This document shows positions 58,421-64,000 of a stretch of DNA of 64,000 nucleotides, piece after piece; positions within the stretch are counted from its first letter, which is position 1; each line of letters begins with the position of its first letter. The stretch spans positions 1 to 64,000 of the forward strand of contig NZ_BAZK01000018.1 in the NCBI RefSeq assembly GCF_001310815.1. Direction: 5' to 3'. The DNA comes from Pseudovibrio denitrificans JCM 12308. Its GTDB lineage: Bacteria > Pseudomonadota > Alphaproteobacteria > Rhizobiales > Stappiaceae. Position numbers and translations under genes: made by a program. A model generated the notes under the pieces. That model did no database searches, had not been told where the DNA came from, and saw only the letters and a list, made by a program, of their open reading frames with translations.

Positions 58421-59188
58421 TCAGGCGGTTAACATGATAGTTGATATTTGGCGCCCGTAATCCGGTTCTTTGTTATGGGTGGTTCTTCGGTAGGAGAAGA
58501 ACCTATCTGCATCTGCATAGGTGCAGAGTTTCAGGTCGATGACTTCTTTCAGGCCCAGTTGGTCGAGCTGTGCTTTGATGAAGGCAGGTAGGTCGAACAT
58601 ACTGTGCAGTGGCTTTTCGGAAGGTACAAAGAAGCGTTGATTGTCCTTGGATTGCTCAAGGAAGCGCAGGGCAAACTCCGGGCCGACTTCGTAGGCTTGC
58701 TGGGAGATCATCGGGCCCATCACAGCCGTGATGTTGGCTGGATCTGCGCCAAGCTGCTGCATGGCTTTAACGGTGTTGGGCAGGATGCCGTCTACTGCGC
58801 CTTTCCAGCCGGAATGGGCTGCACCGATGACGCCTTTGTCCGGATCAACAAACAGGATCGGGCCGCAGTCCGCTGTCAGAATGCCGATGGCGACACCGGG
58901 TGTGTTGGTGACAAGGGCGTCGGCGCGTTTATCGTCTTCTTCAGCGAAGGGGCCGGATACACTCAGGACCTTGGTGGAGTGGATCTGGTAGGGCGTGACC
59001 AGATGCTCTGGCGTGGTGCCGAGCTTTTCGGCAACGCGGCGGCGGTTTTCCAGCACGTCCTCGCGGTTGTCGCTGGAGCCGAGGCCGACGTTGAGGCCTT
59101 TATAGATGCCGGAGGAGACGCCGCCTTCGCGGGTGAAGAAGCCATGTGAGATGCGTTGCATTGCTTCAAGCTCTGGCACTTTAATCAT
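58421..59188 (-). CDS. pgeF: Peptidoglycan editing factor PgeF (YfiH/laccase domain)
   Basis: PgeF removes misincorporated L-Ser from muropeptide precursors; the family was once called polyphenol oxidase. The 255-residue protein has the family landmarks HGFFTREGGVSSGIYKGLNV (about residue 15), the zinc-type ligands in PYQIHST, LTADCGPILF and AAHSGWKG, and a final FFSYRRTTHNK. It lies 24 bases after midA in the lgt-midA-pgeF operon. Confidence 0.93.
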   Translation of the reverse strand: MIKVPELEAMQRISHGFFTREGGVSSGIYKGLNVGLGSSDNREDVLENRRRVAEKLGTTPEHLVTPYQIHSTKVLSVSGPFAEEDDKRADALVTNTPGVAIGILTADCGPILFVDPDKGVIGAAHSGWKGAVDGILPNTVKAMQQLGADPANITAVMGPMISQQAYEVGPEFALRFLEQSKDNQRFFVPSEKPLHSMFDLPAFIKAQLDQLGLKEVIDLKLCTYADADRFFSYRRTTHNKEPDYGRQISTIMLTA

Positions 59189-59212
59189 TGGCTTCTCCGG
59201 CGTTTGACTGGT

Positions 59213-60304
59213 TTAATTCTGGAAAGGAATTGGTTGTTCTGAAGTGTTGGAGATGCAGAGGACTTTGAACAGGGTGCCCATCTGATCATCGGCGGCAAGA
59301 CGCTCTACATCCTTGCGGATCTGGTCCTGATCCAGCGTGGATTTGCCTGCACCAAGCTGGCCTGCGCGTTCCAGCAGACCGAGGCCGAGCAGGAACTGGC
59401 CTTGACCGATTGGGCCGTGCGCAGTGGCGCCTTCTGCTGCAGCTGCGTTTGCCAGTGCCTGAAAGTTGACGTGTGCGGTCAGATCTGCTTCGCCGCAGTG
59501 TTCCAAAGTGGAGACGTACTCGTGCTTCTTGAGAGCCTGGAAGGTGTCACCGGTGGCAGTCTTGGCGTAACCGTAGTCGATCAGCAGTGCTGCGCCGCCA
59601 TTTGCTTTGAGGCGGTGGCCGATCTGGGAAGCAATGGCGTTGGAAGCTGGTGACAGTTCCAGTGTGTCGCCGATCTTTGCCTGCAGGTTCGCTTTTGCGA
59701 CGTCTGCTGGTGACAGAGTGCCTGAGCCAATGCCGAACGTGAGGTTGCCATCTTCATCCAGACCAACGCAACGCTCGCGCCAGCCGGTGTCTGTCAACTG
59801 GTACTGGTGGATTGGTAATGCGTCGAACAGCTCGTTGGCGACGAGCAGCGTCGGGCCTTCCGGGATGGTGTCTAGCGTGTCGTGCCATTTGATGGAATAA
59901 GCCTTCAGCAGCTTGCGCTGTGCTTTGCGTAAAGATGGGCTGGTTTCGACCAGATGGATCTGAATGTTGGCGAGCATCTGAGGGCGCAGTGAGATCACGC
60001 GCAGGATGTCCTTCATCAGTGTGCCACGGCCCGGGCCCATTTCTACTAGATGCACTGGTCCTTTTAGGTCCTGCGAAAGCCATTGGTGCAGAAGCCACGC
60101 GCCGATGAGCTCGCCGAACAGCTGAGAGATCTCTGGCGCTGTGGTGAAGTCGCCTTTTGCGCCGAAGGGCTGCTGGCGCATGTAATAGCCGTGCTCAGGA
60201 TCAGACAGGCACAGCGCCATATACTCGGCAACGGTCATTGGACCATGATCCGCAATGCGCTTTTTGATTTTTTCCTGAAGAGGCGTGGATGCGGAACCGG
60301 TCAT
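59213..60304 (-). CDS. SAM-dependent methyltransferase, MidA/NDUFAF7 family
   Basis: The 363-residue protein has the conserved N-terminus GPMTVAEYMALCLSDPEHGYY, then GAKGDFTTAPEISQLFGELI and the SAM-binding VEMGPGRGTLMKDILRV (about residue 87). ANELFDALPIHQYQ and ALLIDYGYAK complete the family motifs. In mitochondria the relative methylates an arginine of complex I subunit NDUFS2, so a complex I assembly role is plausible. It overlaps lgt by four bases (ATGA), so they are coupled. Confidence 0.92.
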   Translation of the reverse strand: MTGSASTPLQEKIKKRIADHGPMTVAEYMALCLSDPEHGYYMRQQPFGAKGDFTTAPEISQLFGELIGAWLLHQWLSQDLKGPVHLVEMGPGRGTLMKDILRVISLRPQMLANIQIHLVETSPSLRKAQRKLLKAYSIKWHDTLDTIPEGPTLLVANELFDALPIHQYQLTDTGWRERCVGLDEDGNLTFGIGSGTLSPADVAKANLQAKIGDTLELSPASNAIASQIGHRLKANGGAALLIDYGYAKTATGDTFQALKKHEYVSTLEHCGEADLTAHVNFQALANAAAAEGATAHGPIGQGQFLLGLGLLERAGQLGAGKSTLDQDQIRKDVERLAADDQMGTLFKVLCISNTSEQPIPFQN

Positions 60305-61134
60305 TTTGCTTCTTTGTTTTCCGTATTTCTTTTAAGTGCCCAAACCACGATGACGATACCGATCAGAACCATTGGCAGGCTTAGCAGCATACCCATGGTG
60401 AAGAAGCCGGATAGATAGCCAATGTGTGCATCCGGAACGCGGTAGAACTCTACAAAGGTGCGTGCCAGACCGTAGCCAATTGCGAAGCTGCCTGCGAGCA
60501 CGCCGGGCTTTTGCAGCAGTTTGAAGCGGTGAGACAGCAGGCGGAGCACGAGGAACAACAGAGCTCCTTCCAGTGCTGCTTCGTAAAGCTGGCTTGGGTG
60601 TCTTGGTTCTGGTCCGCCATTGGGGAACACGACAGCCCACGGCACATCCGTGACACGGCCCCAAAGCTCGGAGTTGATGAAGTTGGCGATGCGTCCGAAG
60701 AAGAGACCGATCGGCGCGGCAATGGCAGCCAGGTCAAACATGGTCCAGCCGGACAGGCCGCGGGCTCTGGAGTAGATGAACAGCACGACAATCATGCCCA
60801 GCAGACCGCCATGGAAGGCCATACCGCCTTGCCAGACTGCAAGGATCTCGGTCGGGTTCGCCAGATAGTAGGGCAGATTGTAGAACAGCACGTAGCCCAA
60901 ACGACCACCCAGCACGATGCCGAGTGTTGCCCACATGACGAAGTCGTCGATATCGGTTCCTGTTGGATGAGCTGTCTTGCTCCACAGATTGGTGTTGCGC
61001 ACGGTCACGACCATATAGCGCCATGCGAGAAGAATTCCGGCGATATATGCCAGCGCATACCAACGGATGGCCAGTGGTCCGAACTCAATCAGAACCGGAT
61101 CAATCATCGGGAACGGTATGGCTAGGAGCGGCAT
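60301..61134 (-). CDS. lgt: Prolipoprotein diacylglyceryl transferase
   Basis: Lgt transfers diacylglycerol from phosphatidylglycerol to the lipobox cysteine of prolipoproteins. The 277-residue polytopic membrane protein has the Lgt signature GRIANFINSELWGR (about residue 145), HPSQLYEAALEG and the arginine in ARTFVEFYRVPD. It is the first gene of the lgt-midA-pgeF operon. Confidence 0.96.
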   Translation of the reverse strand: MPLLAIPFPMIDPVLIEFGPLAIRWYALAYIAGILLAWRYMVVTVRNTNLWSKTAHPTGTDIDDFVMWATLGIVLGGRLGYVLFYNLPYYLANPTEILAVWQGGMAFHGGLLGMIVVLFIYSRARGLSGWTMFDLAAIAAPIGLFFGRIANFINSELWGRVTDVPWAVVFPNGGPEPRHPSQLYEAALEGALLFLVLRLLSHRFKLLQKPGVLAGSFAIGYGLARTFVEFYRVPDAHIGYLSGFFTMGMLLSLPMVLIGIVIVVWALKRNTENKEAK

Positions 61135-61231
61135 ATGAGATCCTTTTGTTTTTGGAGCGTACCTGTCGTCAGAACTCTTAGGGCTGTTCGCATTTATGTT
61201 GAAACGCCTGACCTGCTTTCGCTCATATTCT

Positions 61232-61276
61232 GCGTATCTTTATCCGAAAAACGGTCCCCACTTTTTGGAGATACGC
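61232..61276. repeat. Intergenic palindromic element (copy 2)
   Basis: GCGTATCT (61232-61239) and AGATACGC (61269-61276) are perfect arms around TTATCCGAAAAACGG and CCCCACTTTTTGG. The CGTATCTTTATCCGAAA core matches 17204-17220. It lies in the long divergent region 61135-61519, where I see no gene. Confidence 0.75.
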
Positions 61277-61519
61277 TGTAGATTTGAGCGGTATGTGGTC
61301 ATTTGATTGCAACGGATCAAGCAACAGACACCCCGAATGAGCGAGCATTCCGACAACTAGAGGATTTGGTCAAGTGGTTTGTGGGAGGTGTTCAACACAA
61401 GCTTTCGGCATTTTACTGACAGGTTCTTTAGGGTTCTGGGCGCAAAACAGCTCTCAACGCTTGAAAGTGGCGGGCCAGACCAATACTTGTTTGAGAGAGA
61501 TAAATTTTAAGAGGACGCC

Positions 61520-61804
61520 ATGAGCCAGTCTCCTAATCGCATGTTCGACGAGTTTGCTAAGCTGATGACCGATGCAGCTGGTGTTGCACAGGGTGCCAAG
61601 CGGGAAGTCGAAACCGCATTCCGAGCACAGATCGAGCGTTTCATGTCGGATATGGATCTGGTGTCCCGCGATGAGTTTGACACAGTCAAAGACATGGCGA
61701 TCAAGGCACTGGATGACGTAGAAAAGCTGGAAGAGCGCCTTGCAGCTCTGGAAAAGCGCCTTGCGGATCAGGACGAAAAAGCTGCCCCTGAAGACAAGGC
61801 ATAA
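61520..61804 (+). CDS. ubiK: Accessory factor UbiK family protein (BMFP)
   Basis: The 94-residue protein is a short helix-coiled-coil of the UbiK/BMFP family: RMFDEFAKLMTDAAGVAQGA (about residues 7-26), then EVETAFRAQIERFMSDMDLV and the coiled coil EKLEERLAALEKRL. In E. coli UbiK supports aerobic ubiquinone synthesis. GAGGACGCC precedes the ATG. No ubiquinone gene adjoins it here. Confidence 0.9.
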   Translation: MSQSPNRMFDEFAKLMTDAAGVAQGAKREVETAFRAQIERFMSDMDLVSRDEFDTVKDMAIKALDDVEKLEERLAALEKRLADQDEKAAPEDKA

Positions 61805-62099
61805 TGCCCGCTGAAAATTACATGTGAATATGCTGTGGGCGGCTTTGAGTCGTCCACAATTTTCGCAATGAACTGTCTGTTCCCCCTATAGGGGAATGTC
61901 CAAGTCTATCGGTATATTGGCAAAAAAAGGGATTCGATGTGTTGCATCAATAGTTCCCGTGAAACCTTCTTGGTGGAACTTCCTTTGTAGCGCATGCTTC
62001 TATCTAAAGAGCACGTAAGTGTCTGGTCCATGATCACTCAACCCGCGTCCGTCCGGAGTGGGTAGATAAACCATTCCTCAAACGGAAAGAGGACCGGAA

Positions 62100-62600
62100 A
62101 TGAGCCTTATTGAGTTCGGCACGGAACGCCCCCTGAATCCGGTTGATACGATCGAAAACCTTGCAACCGGTAACGACTGGTCCTTTGAACGACTTGGTGA
62201 TGATGAAATTTCCATTTCGGTTACAGGGACTTGGTGCGACTATCACGTAACCTTCTCGTGGATGGAAGAGTTGGAAGCGCTGCATATGGCAAGCGCATTC
62301 GACCTGAAAGTCCCAGCTCCCCGCAAAGATGAGATTGTCCGCCTGCTTGCGTTGATCAACGAGCAGCAATGGATGGGCCACTTTGATATCTGGGGCCGCG
62401 AAGGTGTTGTTATTTTCCGTCAGTCTTTGCTTTTGGCTGGTGGTGCAGAAGCCAATTCTTCTCAGATTGAAGTCCTTTTTTCCAATTCTCTGGATTCATG
62501 CGAACGGTACTATCAGGCATTCCAGTTTGTCGTCTGGGCAGGCAAGACCGCTCAGGAAGCGATGGAAACAGTGATGTTTGAAACTGCCGGTGATGCATGA
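62100..62600 (+). CDS. YbjN domain-containing protein
   Basis: The 166-residue protein has a YbjN fold: NPVDTIENLATGNDWSFERL (about residues 13-32), then DYHVTFSWMEELEALHMASA and IEVLFSNSLDSCERYYQAFQ. YbjN proteins have a class I type III secretion-chaperone-like fold and unclear function. It overlaps proC by four bases (ATGA), an arrangement common in Rhizobiales. Confidence 0.9.
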   Translation: MSLIEFGTERPLNPVDTIENLATGNDWSFERLGDDEISISVTGTWCDYHVTFSWMEELEALHMASAFDLKVPAPRKDEIVRLLALINEQQWMGHFDIWGREGVVIFRQSLLLAGGAEANSSQIEVLFSNSLDSCERYYQAFQFVVWAGKTAQEAMETVMFETAGDA

Positions 62601-63418
62601 AATTAACGAATGAACGTCCGCTTGTTCTGATTGGAGCAGGTAAAATGGGTGGTGCCATGCTGTCCGGCTGGATGAAGCAGGGTATGGCACCAGAACATGT
62701 GGTTGTTGTTGACCCGAACCCACCTGCCGAGACGATTGAAACCATTCAGGCACATGATCTGGTCTGGCACAAAAGCGTGCCTGACGGTGTTGTTGGCGGT
62801 GTGCTTCTGCTCGCTATCAAGCCACAAATGATGGAAGACGTGCTGCCGACGCTTAAAGGTCTGGCAGATGCGCAGAGCGTGGTGCTTTCGGTGGCTGCCG
62901 GTACGACCATCAAGCGGTTTAAAGACAACTTTGGTGCCGGACAGCCGGTGGTTCGCGTTATTCCAAATACACCTTCGCAGGTGGGCCGTGGTGTGACGGC
63001 TGGTTATGCCTCTGATGAAGTTCAGGACACGCAGAAGGCACTGATGAGTTCTCTGCTGGAATCCATCGGCGTGTTTTACTGGGTGGAAGCTGAAGAGCAG
63101 ATTGATCTGGCAACGGCTGTGAGTGGTTCTGGTCCTGCCTACGTGTTCCATCTGGTTGAAGCGATGAGCGCAGCAGGACAGCGTTTGGGCCTGACTGCGG
63201 AACTTGCGGAAGCGCTCGCAAGAGGGACAGTATCTGGTTCTGGTGAGCTGCTACACCAATCCTCTGAGGATGCGGATGTTTTGCGTAAGAACGTAACCTC
63301 GCCGGGCGGCACAACAGCTGCAGCGCTTTCTGTGCTGATGGGGGATGATGCCCTGACCAACCTGATGAGCGATGCGGTTGCGAAGGCAGCGCACCGTGCA
63401 ACAGAACTTGCTGATTAA
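62597..63418 (+). CDS. proC: Pyrroline-5-carboxylate reductase
   Basis: ProC reduces pyrroline-5-carboxylate to proline with NAD(P)H. The 273-residue protein has the Rossmann loop IGAGKMGGAMLSGW (about residue 12), LAIKPQMMEDVLP, VRVIPNTPSQVGRGVTAGYA and the conserved SGSGPAYVFHLVEAMSAAGQ. The final segment VTSPGGTTAAALSVL is also typical. It follows ybjN directly and ends at a strong terminator. Confidence 0.97.
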   Translation: MKLTNERPLVLIGAGKMGGAMLSGWMKQGMAPEHVVVVDPNPPAETIETIQAHDLVWHKSVPDGVVGGVLLLAIKPQMMEDVLPTLKGLADAQSVVLSVAAGTTIKRFKDNFGAGQPVVRVIPNTPSQVGRGVTAGYASDEVQDTQKALMSSLLESIGVFYWVEAEEQIDLATAVSGSGPAYVFHLVEAMSAAGQRLGLTAELAEALARGTVSGSGELLHQSSEDADVLRKNVTSPGGTTAAALSVLMGDDALTNLMSDAVAKAAHRATELAD

Positions 63419-63481
63419 GGCAGCTTTGGCGGTGCTGGAAGATCGCTTCCGGCAGGTTTCAAAATTACTCGATATTGACGT

Positions 63482-63514
63482 AAAGCCTCGGTTACTAGAC
63501 TGAGGCTTTTTCTT
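63482..63514 (+). terminator. Terminator of proC
   Basis: AAAGCCTCGGT and ACTGAGGCTTT (one G-T pair) close a short loop, followed by TTCTTT. Confidence 0.85.
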
Positions 63515-63691
63515 TGTACGTGGGGTGTTCCTGTGTGTATGATTAAGTGTTGATGCGTAGTTGGAGCACGTTGCGTTCATTTACATTCACGCCCCGCACT
63601 CTAACTTCTTTAATGAAGCGGGTTCTCTGCGGTTGGTCCTGGCCAATCTAACGGAATGCGCTTCAGAGTGTTGGCCATACAGGAGCGTGCC

Positions 63692-64000
63692 ATGCCTACT
63701 GAGAAGACCCATCAGAAAGTCGTCGCGAGTTTCATTGAGCTGCTGGAGACGCACCGGATTGAAGAAATCACCTATGCGGCGATCGCGGACAATGCGGGTG
63801 TCAAGATTGAAGTGGTGCGTGCGTGCTGTAATGGCAAACTGGACCTGCTTGCTGCCTTTATGCGGGAGATCGATCAGAAGGTTTTGAAAGAGCGGGACCC
63901 TGATCTCATGGATGAGACCCCTCGGGACCGCCTGTTTGATGTGCTGATGTGTCGTCTGGACCTCATGGAGCCACACAGAGAAGCCATCCGAAATCTACGC
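63692..64000 (+). CDS. TetR-like transcriptional regulator, 5' part (truncated by window end)
   Basis: The ATG at 63692 has AGGAGCG seven bases ahead and opens a frame to the window end (103 residues). It has a TetR-like N-terminus (EITYAAIADNAGVKIEVVRA, about residues 25-44, as helix-turn-helix). The remaining residues begin a helical domain. An overlapping longer frame (63561-63887, +) is its shadow. The gene may continue 3' of the window. Confidence 0.75.
   Translation, partial: MPTEKTHQKVVASFIELLETHRIEEITYAAIADNAGVKIEVVRACCNGKLDLLAAFMREIDQKVLKERDPDLMDETPRDRLFDVLMCRLDLMEPHREAIRNLR

Noticed and set aside
60424..61125. 233-codon plus-strand frame opposite lgt
   Set aside because: lgt has its full signature and length; the reverse frame is a shadow.

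Overview
The window looks like chromosomal DNA of an alphaproteobacterium of the Stappiaceae/Hyphomicrobiales type, with a marine Pseudovibrio-like genome as my best guess. The signs are a Caulobacter-style fliF-fliG-fliH-fliN-flbD-flhA order, a SciP (DUF1153) gene beside CtrA-type sites, petABC next to trmL, the DUF1285/NudL/DUF6111/CCA block and the lgt-midA-pgeF block. The species assignment is inference; the gene families are read from the translated sequence. I see no transposase, prophage, CRISPR array, rRNA or integrase.

Layout. 1-2 kb: the end of a DUF5682 + von Willebrand A operon. 2.1-3.8 kb: elongator tRNA-Met and mnmA on the minus strand. 4.2-15.5 kb: flagellar cluster. A sigma-54 promoter reads into fliK-flgD, then comes sciP, then a promoter region with CtrA-like and FlbD-like sites, then fliF-fliG-fliH-fliN-flbD-flhA. 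15.6-20 kb: two acetyltransferases, a membrane protein, a phosphoesterase and a Nudix enzyme. 20.1-27 kb (minus): MoxR ATPase, DUF58, DUF4159 and an amidotransferase-like membrane protein, a Bat-like operon. 27.4-31.9 kb: DUF1285, CoA pyrophosphatase, DUF6111, CCA-adding enzyme, DUF1284, Tim44-like protein. 32-42 kb: ohr/ohrR, PAS, EamA, AAA ATPase, fumC, TetR with a membrane protein, DUF2087, hemF, two DUF1176-like secreted proteins, trmL. 42.4-48 kb: a micro-ORF, a small membrane protein and an ABC exporter, then petABC. 48-52.6 kb: mtnP, apt, bluB, acetyltransferase and two orphan DeoR-like regulators. 52.7-61.1 kb (minus): ychF, pth, rplY, prs, lipoprotein, M24 hydrolase-like protein, pgeF, midA, lgt. 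61.5-64 kb: ubiK, ybjN, proC and a truncated TetR gene.

How parts fit together. The flagellar block carries both its regulators and their likely targets: SciP (CtrA antagonist), FlbD (sigma-54 activator), a perfect TTAA-N7-TTAA CtrA box, a TTCGGCA-N5-TGCCGAA palindrome in front of fliF, and a consensus GG-N10-GC sigma-54 promoter in front of fliK. MtnP releases adenine, Apt recycles it with PRPP, and Prs makes PRPP.

Data-quality warning. Ten reading-frame breaks occur in nine genes (flbD, flhA, DUF4159, the amidotransferase-like gene twice, moxR, a DUF1176 paralogue, bluB, pth, prs). Nine are explained by loss of one base, mostly in a run of two to five identical bases. Since prs and pth are normally indispensable, sequencing or assembly indels explain this better than gene decay. 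I annotate these genes as single CDSs over their full span and state where the frame changes.
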